Shown: in pieces, positions 41,501-54,667 of the stretch | Position numbering within the stretch: position 1 is the stretch's first letter | How the letters are laid out: each line of letters starts with the position of its first letter | Assembly (NCBI GenBank): GCA_963513935.1 | Contig: OY740771.1 | Location: 18,087,349-18,151,348 of the forward strand | DNA from: Aphrophora alni | Taxonomy: Eukaryota; Arthropoda; Insecta; Hemiptera; Aphrophoridae | Direction of reading: 5' to 3' | DNA: 64,000 nucleotides | The notes under the pieces: generated by a model | Seen by the model: only the letters and a program-made list of their open reading frames with translations | Told to the model about the DNA's origin: nothing | The model's database searches: none | Translations under genes and position numbers: made by a program

Positions 41501-44500
41501 TATGTATGTATTTTAGGAGGAGTTAAGCAAACCAGTTAACCAAAATATGTACGTTTAGTATATATAATTTTTTTTGTTATTAAATGTATGTATTTCAGAA
41601 GTTTTTCAAGATCATTTAGCATATAGGAGAACATTTTCCCAAAATTCACGACCCAAGAAAAGAGTGAAATAAATAAGTGTTTGTGCATTTCTCACAAGCT
41701 GGCACCTGACAATTTAAAGCAAATTCTTCCCAGTATGAAATTTAAAATAAATAAACTCAAGCCTTCAGATTTAATTGAAAGGTGATTAAATAAAATATTA
41801 CATAATTTGTTACAAGCAATATTTCAAAAATTGCGTATTTGGTAAAGTTAAATATTTAGAAACCAAAATATTACTTAGAAAAAATAAAGAAATTTAATTA
41901 CCTATTTTAATTAAATCATTATCTTTAAAATATTGGTTTATAAAAATTTTGGATGCAGTTCTGCCGTTCTTGTCCATCATTGCATTACCTGGTAATGTTC
42001 AAGAATCCTCTCAAAGAAAATCAGTTTTTATCTACGTTTGACATATTTGATAAAGAAATGTAAACACTAAGTCCCCTACCACAAGTTAGGTACAATAACA
42101 CAACACAAATAAACTTTTGGTAAAAATGTATTCACCTATGTTATTGCAGTTCCCTGATGTAAATTTCGGTAACCAAGTTACCACCATCGAAGGGTTCTAA
42201 CCTAATATTAACAAAATAAAATAAAAATTATAAAACTAAACTGACAATCTCCCTCCCTACTTCAGTTCAGGTGGATTGGCCAATCATAGTTAAACCACGT
42301 CATAAACCTATTTTGATGAAAACATCTGGGATCATCTTTGATAAGGTAAACTAGAACTGTTTGTCTTTCATATAATAAATGTATACAAAAATATATTAAA
42401 ATGACTAATAGGTGTGAACAAAAACTTCCTTTGCCGATTTAAAAAAAATAAATTGATGAGAAACATTACAACTTATTCAACCTTATTCCTTCAACGTACT
42501 CCCTCTGCCTAGCCATACACTTCTCCCAATAGCGCTTCTACTGCTGGAGCATGTAGAAAATGTGCTTCTGGAATAAAACTCAAGCAATTTTTGTTTTATC
42601 TCCTCAATTGTGTCAAATCTTTGTCAAAAGTCAGCAGGGGTCAAATCAGGTGAGTACAAATCAGAGTGTTCAGGACAAACTGTCATAACATTTTTTTTTT
42701 TTTTTGTACAAAACTCGGAAATAAGAAGTAATAAATAAGCAGGAGCATTGTAGTGATGCAACATCCATTCATTACTGCTCCAAAGTTCATGTCTCTTCCT
42801 TTGAGCATTTTCATATAATCATGTCAAAATTTCAAGATAATAAAAACGAGTGATTGTTTGACCAAGTGGAAAGAATTCATGATGAACTGGTCATGGGGAA
42901 AGAATCCATGCCATTTATGATGACTGGATTTTAATCACCACAATCATAAATGTAAATCCACATTTCATCACGTGTTAAAAGGTTCTTAATTAATGTGTCG
43001 TCATTGTTTGCCATTTCAACAAGATTCTCACAGACCTCAACTTATTTTTTTTTTTTTTTTTTTTTTTTTTCCCCCTCGATCCTCCATCATGAGCCGTTTG
43101 TAAATATATATATATAGAAAGAGGATTAAAAAAAAATTGATGTAATTAATCTTAAAATTGACACTGTTTGGCATTAAGAATTTATTAAAAAATTTTGCTC
43201 AGCTAAGGATGCCAGATGGAACTAACTCATCAATTTGGAAAATATATAATTTTACTTTGAATTAAATAAAATAATCTCAGGGTCGTGTTCATCTATTAAA
43301 AGTGTACTAACAGTGGTGGTCTGGTAAATAAAAATCCTTATTTTTTCTGCTGAAACTAAACATGATAATTTATTATAGTTATTCATACACATATATGTTC
43401 ATGGTACATTCTTTAGTATATTATCTGAAATTATTTATATCGTAAATTTAAAATTGTCCTGTCTTGAAGAGACCAAAATTCTTTTTAATGATTCTACTTT
43501 AATTAGTTGCAACTTTTAACAATTATATTTGTTATGAGCTTCTTTATTCTCATATATTAAAAATTTATATTATTTTTTATTTAGAAGTTAGATTAAATCT
43601 TTTTTAAATTACTGCTTACGTTACAACTATTTATTTAAACAAATTTTAACATATTTTTTTTTATCAAAGGTCCTTTTTATACAAAAAATTTATATAAAAT
43701 TGTCTATCATTTTTTGTTACCACATGGTAGCCATCTCCATGGAGAATGTCCTTTGTGGTGAGCAGCCCTCGTTCCTGAAGTGCAGGTTCATTGCAGACAT
43801 AATTAATTAGCCCGCTGACGATCTCAAGTTGTCCTATTCAAAGTGTTCATAACGTTCTTACACACTCCACAGTCAATCAATTTCAAACTGTCCCTTCTAT
43901 CCACTTTATACCTGATGTTCCTTTGAGACTGTTTTAAAAAACATTTACACTACATTGTCCATAAATATCTTTAAACAAAAATAATACGTCTGACTCAGTC
44001 AGATGCCACCTTAAGACTTTTTTAAGACACATCCTACCATCTTAAACACTTCCCTAAGACTGTTCTAAAAACACATCCTAATAACTCAAACGTTTCTCTC
44101 AGACTGCTAGCTTCTCTAGATCTCACAATTAAGCGTCCTTTTCAGATCTACAAAGTCAGCAAAAAACTGTTCACATACTTTGCACCACGGACAATACTTA
44201 AACCATCCATATAACAACATGTCCTGTCCATTCTCACAACACAATATATATCACTTAAAATTGTGATACCAAAAAATGGTAATTTTAACTTAAATGGTTA
44301 TATTGAGAATTGAATATTTAAGTAACCCAGGAAACGTTAAAGTTGAATAAGGGAGGGGGTTTTAGAAGTCAAAAAGATGACTCAAATACATATTTAAAGA
44401 AGGGAATACAAAAGGTAAATATAGGTTTCCAAAATAATAATGTCATGTATAGAATATTAATTATAACTTTTAATAATAATTTAAGTAGTGTTAGTGTTGT

Positions 44501-47500
44501 AAAAATAATAGACAAAGCTTGTTGTCAAGGTGAAATGTAGTGCGATGTGAGAAAAATTCTTGCATACGTTGCGAGACGAGATATAACGGTACAGGAAATG
44601 AGAAAACTCCCATGTACTCGGCAGTCTTGGGGAGAGAGTCTTAGGGTGAGGTCTGATGCAGTAGGACGTGTTTTCAGAGTAGAGAAACATTCTTAAAATG
44701 TAGCAAGTGTGGTTAAAGTAGAGTCCTTTATGTGACATTTGATACAGTGAGAGATAGTATGATCTAAAAGAAGTTGTAGAACTTTAACGGTGACGATTTA
44801 GCGAGTGCAGAGACAGTTATATCACGGTAAGATGTACAATGCGTTTAAAGAATAAATCGGACAATTATCTTAGTAAAGTGATATAAATTTTATATGCTGT
44901 GAATCTGAAAGGACAATTGATCGTCAGCTGTATAAATAGAGTCTACAAGGTGATAACATTGCAACATGAAAGAAACTCAACATGTGGAGCCTAAGATCGA
45001 CTGGAACGGTTATGCGGTAATCCTGAATCATAGACAATTATATAATACTTTTGTATAAAAGGAACTTTTTGTATGAACTTGCTAAATTTATTCAAATTAA
45101 TAATCTTTGTTCAATAATTAGTATAACTAGAGAACTTAATCTTAAATTTAAATGCTAATAATCTTTATTAAGTGAGAATTTAAAAAACTCACCATAAAAA
45201 TATTTTATTTCAAGTTGCAACTACAAATTTTAGAATCACAAACAAGGATTTAAGCCTCTTCAAGGCAGAATTTTAAAGTTAAAAAGATAAGGAAATTTCA
45301 AATAGAAGTAAGATATGCATTATGAATATGTATGTATAACCTTGTATAAATATTTTAATATTTTGCGTAAATAAATTATGTTTAGTTTCAGCACAACAAA
45401 ATAAGATTTTTTCATTTCACCGAAAAAGCCAACTGGAAGTACACTTTTAAAAGAACTTGCGATACTGAAGTATTTTTAACAAATAAATATTAACTTCTTT
45501 TCTAAATTGATGAGTTAATTCCATCTGGCGCCCTTAGCTGAGCAATTTTCATAAAAATAAAGTTTTCAAGTTAAAGATGTTACAATTTTAAATTCAAATA
45601 AATAAAAATAATAAAAAATAATTTTATAAACTTCTATAGTATTCAAATTCTTACAATTGTCGCATCAACGTGTGGCAATTATTAAATGTAAAAGTTATTT
45701 TTAAAATCCCCTAGTATTTAAATTCTTACAAAATTTATTATACATTACAACTAACATTTTATACTTCAAATTAATATTTTGGAAATCTATATTAACTTTT
45801 TTATTACCCTTGTTTTAATATTTATTTTCAGTCATTCATTTAATTCACGTGGTCTTTTCTCTAGACCAATTATAAATCTCCCGGTTTATTTTCATTTTTT
45901 AAATCTTAAACCAACCATTTCTTTAGTGTCATAGTTAAAGTTAAAATTTTAGGGATGACACGTTTTGCTCCAACACGACTCATTCCGATTTTTTGTTTGT
46001 TAGAATCTCTTGAAACAAACCGAATAAAATGTTGCATTCTTTAGCATTTATCAGATAGCTAATCGATGGTTTAACTGCACAAGTTCATTCACTCATGTAA
46101 CGTGATACTCATGTGGTCCAGAATTATTGTCATTTCCGGGCTTCCTTGAACCTTGACCAACTCAAAACAAGCCCGTTTAAAAAATTTCTGTGAATGACTT
46201 CCCCAACTTCACACGGAACTTGATGCTAAGAAATTGCTCTACAATCAAACTCATCATAAAATTACAGAACTCACAAAAACAACTGTAGCTCAACAATTAG
46301 TTGACGTAATAACAATCAACAAACAGCCAGTTACTTATGAGGTTATGTTCAAAACAGTACTGCTAACTACAAAATGCTATTATGACTGGTTGCCGCATAA
46401 TTCAAACAGTTCTGGAACTTATTGATCAGACCTTGTATATTCTGAATTTAATTACCATTTAAAAGAAATTAATTTCACTAAAGGCGAAGAAATAGGTTTT
46501 ATAGCGAGAGCATATCAGTACAGAAATAGTTAAATGAGAGTACTAACATTAGAGAATACTTGTTAGGTTTACACAACCACATATTGATGCTTTTCTGATA
46601 GCTATGTTTTCAAAATTAATAAAGTGAATCATTGATTAGTTATAAAAAAATAAATAAAAAGAAATCTTTTGAACTCACTTCACTAATGGTTTCAGGTTGT
46701 AGATACATATCCTGGAAGAAGAGCTTGTTGAGGAAAGGACAAAATGCTCCAGTAACAGTTGCCAACACCAGCCCATCCTCCAAATCCTGATCAAAGTTAA
46801 CAATAGTTCTTTGGCTAGGGGACTTCTTCTTATCCTGCCAGATTATAAGTCGCTGTGCATTATAATGACGACCAAGCCAAGACAAAAGCATATCTTCTGG
46901 TCGAGAATAAACAGTGCTTATTTTAAAAACCTTCTTTTTAGATTTGTCTTTGATTTCATCATTTTTAATAGTGCCTACTGGTTGTACAACAGGTCTGAAA
47001 AAAAATATATAATATACTTTAAGAGCAGTCACACAAGCAAACAATTATTTTTTAAGATTTTTAGTTTTTAGCCGATTATTATTCTATGAAATCTCTTAAT
47101 TCCAAAGTACATGTACAAATTTTTCAAGTTATAATACTAAATTATAAAAAGTTTTGTAGTATTAAAAAAAATTGTGTACAGCTTGCAATACAGTATATTT
47201 GGGATTCAGTCGAACAAGGACAAAAAATTTTTTTTAAAAGAATTAGACAATACTTTTGAAATTTTTAAAGTCAAAATTAGAAAAATGTAATTAATAACCC
47301 TATAAAATTTCAGCTCTTTAGCTTTTGCAAAACCTGAAAAGGGGTAAACAAAATTGCCTAATTTAACAGGGGGGAACATTATTTTCAAAAAAAAATCTAT
47401 TACTTTTTTTAAATATACAAACTAATTTGGTTTAACTAATCAATTTGACAATATGTAAAACCAATTCTAAAAACCTAATTTGATCCAAATAGGACCAAAA

Positions 47501-50500
47501 TTCCTATCCATAATGTGTTTACTAACAAATAATATGGATGATTAAATTCTCGTATCAGAATTTTGAATTGTTTCGAATGGGTGCGGATGTTCATTATAGT
47601 AAAGGAGAACACTTTGCTGTCGTCAATTTTAAATGGAATAGTACAATTTAGAAAGTATTTCTTGACTTGTGGTGTAATGTTTGTTCCAGGCTCCATAAAA
47701 TGAACCAAAAGCACACCCTTTTGGTCCCTGAATATTGTTGCCACTATTTTCCTTTAAGAATGGATTTGCTTGAACTTTTACGGTGTAGGTGAACTGCAAT
47801 GATGCCACTGCATGGATTGTTATTTTGACTAAGCATTGATGTATGAAATCCAAGTGACAATATGAGTATAAAATGTGTCTCCCTTACTATAAAAGTAGTT
47901 CAAAAAAGTATGTGCAGATGTCAATTTCTGGTCTTTGGCAACATTTTCGGCACCCATTATGAACACAGTTTATGTTAGTCTAGAGCCGTGATCCCCAAAT
48001 GATGGATCATGGTCGCACTCATTATTTATGGATTGTGATAAAGTGGATAAAATAATTAATAAGTTAGTTAAATTCGCACCACTCTGAGGTGGGTTTAATG
48101 TAAGTGCATAACATTCTTACCCTAAATTCAGCTGCAGCTTGGATTGGACACTTGTGGTCAGTCTTAATAGCAGCCACTTCTGCTTACCCCTAACACACCC
48201 TAAACATGCCAGAATACAGATGCTTATGTGTGTTGAGTCAACGTTGCTAGACGCTCAGTAAGATGAAGAGTAGACAGCCGAATAGTTGAGTAGTACGACT
48301 GTTCAGTCTGTTTAGTCCTGTTAAAAGTGTAATCAGAGTTCGATGTGACGAGTGTAGTTTTACTTTTGTAAAGCGAGATTATTACTTACCATAATTGATA
48401 AGAAAAGAAAGAAAGTAGACAGTTTTTATAAGAATGTACTGATAAGTATTTGTTTACATTGCCAAATAGAATTGGAGCTGTACTTGTGTATTTGATTTGT
48501 CAATAAACTGTATCTGTTGTTAAAAGTTCTAATATTAAACAACACTTTGAGACCAAACACAGATAGTTTGATTCCAAATACCCAGCAGCAAAACAATTTT
48601 CACAAATCCAAGGTTGAGAGATTAGGCTCAAATTACTCAATTTCTACCCAAATAAATTGATCAAGAAAAATGTACTGTGGCTTCTTTGCACAATTTGTGA
48701 ATTCTTGTTAAACATATGAAACCATTTACTGATGCAGACATAGTCAAAGAATTAATTATTGAGGCAGGAAACATGTTACTTGAGAATAAAAAATAATATT
48801 GTCGACACTATTCAACCCATTCTGCTACCTGCATTATCAAACACAAGATATACAGAAGATTTGGCTGAGGAACATTCCAAAGTTTAAAACAAGTTTTAGT
48901 GATCACAGATAGTTATACTTTAATATTGGATGAGTCATGTGACATAACTGACACAAACACAGGTCTTTGTCCTCTTTTTGGACAGAAATAGATAAGAGTT
49001 TGAAGAATTGTTAACAATATAGCCAATGCCAGGAAATACTCAGAGAGAGGATTTGTACATAGTTTTAATAGAATATTTCAAGAAAGCTGAATTAGACTTG
49101 AAAAAATATATCAGTGGCCACAGATGGTGCACCTGCGATAATTGAGAAGAACACAGGTTTGGTTATGCAAAGACCCTAATGCATTATGTATGCATCAAAG
49201 TATTTTGTGCTGTATATTGAGTCTCTCTCTTGAGAATAAAATGCAAACAGTTTTTATCTTATACTTATACTTATAAATTTCATCTTCACTTAGATACTGT
49301 GAGTTCAATTACTTCTTGAAGAAACTAATACAAATTTTACTGATTTACTACTTCACAACAATGTATGGTGGTTGAACAAAGAGGGTTTTTTCTTCAACGT
49401 TGTTTTGCAATTATGGATGAAACAAAATTATTTCTCTCAGAACGAGATGAAGAAGTAGCACATGTATATTTAGGATTCTTCCTTGTAACCACCCGAAATT
49501 CTGTACTATGTAAGGAATGAGACCACTTATTCTTATAATTAACACATATTTAAAACTATCCTGAAAATAAAATAGGATATATATATTAAATAACACAGAC
49601 AAAAAATAATTTTAAAGGTATATTACCTTTTGTATTAAATAAAATCAATTAAAATTTATTTATTTTAAAAACGCAACATGAATAATTATTAAAATTATAA
49701 TCAAAGAAAATATTATGTTAATACTTATAAAATCAAAACATGAAAATAATTACATTTATTAAATATCGACCTTTGAAGCACATATATTAATAATTTAAAA
49801 AACTCTAAATTACTCTTAATACCCTAACAAATTTATTTTATTTTAATAGTTTATATATTTTTGTATTTTAAGCGAATATTCATGCAAAATTTAACAATGG
49901 TACCTTTTGAGACATATCTATAGTCTGTTAAGATGAGACGAACAGAGTGTAGACTGAGTTGGTGTTTTTTAAGTCATAACTTCTAAACTATTACAATTAT
50001 TAAATTTCTTTTTGTGTATTCTTTGGTCATTCGTATATACATAATGAGTAAAAAACATTTTAACATTTTTATAATTTTGTAAAATAACATGGTAATTCCC
50101 TATAAACAACTAACAGTTCATACAGGATTTTTCTTGTCCAGATATGATGCTTTGTTAAGAGAGGTTAGCATTTAGATCATCCTATTGTTTAAAACTTTGC
50201 CTGTCTGTACAGGAACGAATTCTAAGCTTACATATATGACTAACTCATCCCTTTGACTTACTCTGAATTATTACTTTAATATACCTTTTTCATTTTATTA
50301 ATTTTTTAAAATTATTTGAGCAGTCATTGAATAAAAGAAACCATCTCAAGGTGTGAACTATACAGTGTTGCTAATCGATCTTTATAACTGATCGATCCTT
50401 ACTTTTGAAATCCACCTCATCTAATACTTTTAAATCTGATATCTAACATATTAAGAAAGCTTAACTATTATTAATTAAACTTTTTTTCAATTATTTTGTT

Positions 50501-53500
50501 TGCTTAAACACATAATATAATAAATGAAAATGCATCTAATTCTTATGTTTTAGCTATAAATTTTGGTTAGGAGAATTATAAATTTTATTGTAAATTGCAC
50601 CTCATTTCTCTTTAAAAAGTCCAACAATTTAACTTATTATTGGTTTAAATTAGACAATAGTTTTTCTGGCCAATGACTATCCAATTAGTAAGTGAAAAAA
50701 AAAAAAAAGTTTTGACAAACTCAAAACTAAGCTCATTTAAAACTATAAATATTATAAATTTAATTAAAATCTGTAAATATATTAATTATATTTTATGGAG
50801 AATATAAGATGGTCAGGTAATACAGTACATGCTGTGTGTACTAGTCAACATACATAGATAACTATGACTAAAGTTAGTCAAAACAAATTATTTCAACATT
50901 TACGATTTTTGAGTTATATACAGTATTTTTTGAAAACTTACCACCTCTGTTATTTAACAGACAGAAAGAGATAGTCTGCTTTCGGGAAAGTGATTCACCT
51001 TTAGGGGGAACCTTAGAATACCTATTTACAAAAAAAAACCCCAAATCTAAAAATGTGTAATGGACACATATGGCTCGTGACACTTCAAATTTAAATCAAT
51101 CACTTTAAAAACCATGAACTTCTCTTGTAAAAAATAAAAATCGGCCAACATTTGTTCACTATACTCAAAAGTGTTATTTTGTAAAATTTGATAAAAATGG
51201 GTTATCACATTATGAAAATAGCTTAGTTGGTGGCTCTAAGGAAAACTGACTAAAGATCTTTTTTTAATAGTGACGTGTCCAGATTATGTCATTAAAGAAC
51301 AAAAAACCACGGATATTGATGGGCTTAGTATGTGGCTCACCAAACAGTGTATTTAAGAACTTCTTGAGCCTCTTATTGTTTTGAAAAATTCATCATTCTC
51401 CATTGGAATATTTTCATCAAAATTGAAATTAGCTATGGTTACATCATTATTTTTAAAATAATTATTTACCTGTGCTCAGTAAAGTTTTGGAGCAATTATT
51501 ATTTTTTTAAATTACTAAATCATCTTCAAAAATATAGCACCATACAATTTGGTTTTCAAAAAGAAAAATATAATAATGTATTTATAATGTGATGAAGAGT
51601 CTTATAAAATAACTGTATTAATGTTATTAACAACTTAAACTTACAGTTTCATGCACATGGCCAATGTGGAAACCTTATATGTTTGCAACATTAAATCCAA
51701 CCAACATTGTATAGAAGTTTGTTCAAACGATGTTTCGGACATAAGCTTGCATCGGAAATCTGTGCCCTCACATTCTATAATCTGAAACAAAAATCCATAT
51801 GAAATTCTACTAGTAGTCTTGTTTTACACATTTAAAGTGTTACAAATCTCAAATTTGGCTTCCTTTATTTCTCATTAACAGTAAAGAGGTAGCAACTGAT
51901 TTAGACATGATATGAGACCAATTTCTATTTTTTTTATTATTATTATTATTTTTTGCTTACTGATTTTAAACATCAACTTTGACATTGGAATTAATACAGT
52001 ATACCTCCGTTAAAACGGACTCTATTAGTCCAAACATTACTTAATCTAGAGAACACTTGTTCCATAATAATAATCGGAAATTTGGTTGAAAACCAAAAGT
52101 TCGTAATATAAAAACTCGAAAAAAGGTCACAGATGTATGCTATAAACCATATTAGTATCTATTCACAGTACGATATGGCAAATCAAACCATGTGCAGAGT
52201 ATGAGATACCAAAACAAACCAAGTATAAGTACGTGTGAACAGTATGAAATTATTTTTAAAAAAACCCCACATGCAATATTTATGAGTAGCATGGTATTGT
52301 AAATTAAACCCTGTGTGAATATCTGTGCTCAATATGAGATTACAAACCAATGCAGATAATACTTTTTCCATAATAATAATTGGAAATGTGGTTGGGTATC
52401 AAACGGTTTGTAACATAAAAACTTGAAAAAAGGACAAAGATGTGTGCTATAAATTGAAAAAATAAAACTATGTACACTATGCAATTTCAAACCAAACTAT
52501 GTGGCGAGTTTCTAAAAATTTACTAATATACTCCACATTTAACAGAAGGTACACTTAAATAAAATACATTTGTACAGTGGTCTCCCTCTGTTTTTTCTTC
52601 TTCAAGAGCAGATTGAGCAAGAGGATCATGTGCAGATCCTTGTTAGCACAGCGCAGGCAATGTATTGTTACAGCAGACTGGCAATGGGGTGCTGTAGCAA
52701 TGTGCCAGAAGGGCAAGATGCTTAATCATCCCAAGCTAAAGGGTAAAACAGTATATGCCTACAGTTGTGTGGCTACTAGGAAGCTTAGCCTTTAATATGG
52801 AAAAAAATAAAACATTTAATCAAAGAAGATTAAACTAGGGGAACTCAATGAAGAAAACCTAAGGTGTGAAATAAACATGGATATTGATGATGTCAAAGTG
52901 GGTTCTTGCAAAGAATCTAGTCATTGAAGCTTGTCAATAATAATTGCATAACTGAATGACTCATTAAACACAAGAATAATGAAACAGCCCGAGTGGTGAT
53001 TAAAATCTGTAAATTTATGTAGTAAGCTGACTTAAATTTATTAGTAAATTTTTAGTTTGGTTTGAAATTGCATATTGTACATATTTTTTTTTCAATTTTA
53101 TAGCACACATCTTTGTCCTTTTTTCAAGTTTTTATGTTACAAACAGTTTGATTCCTAACCACATTTCCAATTATTATTATGGAAAAAATATAATAATCCT
53201 ATCCTTGCTGTATCCATATAAAAAAGTATTTAATGAGCGGAAAAGTAGAAACTGAGAAAACCAGAAGTAATCAAAAAGGAGTTCTTGTAAAATAAGGTAA
53301 CCATTTAATTTAGAAACTCATCAAGGAGACTAATCATCTGCTAGATTAGAACCTAGAAGTTTCAAGATAGGTCTCTATAAGGCTTAGTACCAAAATAGGG
53401 TTCAAGAAGTCACTGTGCTGGGGTTGACAATCCCTTTAATCCCGTTTCTAAATCTTACTAAAATACAAAAAAGTACTGTAATATTGATATTACCATGTCC

Positions 53501-54610
53501 TTTGCAGTTTTTGTATGTTTCATAAGTAATACATAATCAGCATACGTCATTAATAGATGAGGTTCCACATGACATAACAAAGCACCTTGTACATTTAAGA
53601 ACTCCAAAATTTTGGTGTAGATCATATGTATATAGAGAGCTCTATCAATGCCTTCAGCTGGTAATCTCCTGTAACATATTAACCATTTTATTTATTTATT
53701 TAGTACCAATGAGGTATTACAGAGTTTTCTCCTTTACAAACCTTCTTAACACAACTTAAGTTACAAACTAATTTTTTTTTTAAGTAGTCTCTCATCTTCA
53801 TTTAATTATTCATTAAATTAAGCTCTCTATAACTTTTGAAAAATATGGGAAAACTATCTCAAAATGGATCAATTGTTGGGCCTAATTTATTGTTTAGGTG
53901 CAAAGTTCTATTTAAGTTGGAATTGGAATCATGAACTGTTATTGCTCTTTGTATTAAAAATAATGAAAAGCCTCCTTGTCTATGTACACGATTGTGGAAA
54001 TTTATTAGGACATTTTGAACATCAACTGAACTGTTTAAAATGTTGAATAAAAATACCAATGAAAGGAACTCATACATTGTTTTAAACAACACTGTAGTAA
54101 CATGGACCATAGTAATTGTAAAATATCCGAGGAAAAGAAGTATTAAATTATTTATAGTAAAGAAGTGAAGAAAAATATTTTGTATAATTTCAATCATATT
54201 ATTATAAAACTGTTAATATGGTACCAAATTATTATTCCATATTCTATTTTTAAACGTAGTAAGGCAAAATATAATGTATTAATATTTGTATTAACATTCT
54301 TTAAAACACTCTGATTTCTAGCAATTTGTTAGCAGAGTTGATGATTGATGACACATACTTTATATGATTTTTGAATATTAATCTAGACACAATATGAATA
54401 CCAAGACTTCAAAATGTTTCTAACCATTATAACTTCTCGCCCATTATTTGTATAATTAAATAACTCCAACTGCAATTGCCAGGTTTGTACCATAAACTTA
54501 CATTTTAACTACAGCATGTTTTCAATAAATCTTTTCTATATTGCACACAGCTCTTTTTGAATAAACAAACAATACTGTCCTATAAATGTTGATGTCATTG
54601 GTGTATTTTG

Positions 54611-54667
<57 letters not shown>

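Larger units (their letters stand above)
24216..46678 (-). other. 22.5-kb CFAP47 intron hosting three antisense genes
   Basis: Donor GTGAGT at 46678-46673 and acceptor TTCTACAG ending 24216. It holds GX1-GX3, four DNA transposons or relics, LTR-like remnants, a LINE fragment and a foldback palindrome. The flanking exons E and F join in phase 0 within the CH region. Confidence 0.75.
46995..51644 (-). other. CFAP47 intron (D-E)
   Basis: 4.65 kb holding a mariner fragment, a hAT remnant and repeat C copy 2. The stretches 47000-47470 and 49610-50950 show nothing recognisable. Confidence 0.65.
51782..53493 (-). other. CFAP47 intron (C-D)
   Basis: 1.7 kb nearly filled by a Tigger-end and foldback structure and a LINE 3' region. 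51790-51990 is AT-rich with nothing else. Confidence 0.6.

Noticed and set aside
46100..46230. mariner N-terminus on the minus strand
   Set aside because: The similarity (VKLGKSFTEIF) is too short, and no further transposase motifs follow in order.
52577..52795. Plus-strand 72-codon frame as a gene
   Set aside because: Lies in the centre of a foldback element and has no recognisable motif.
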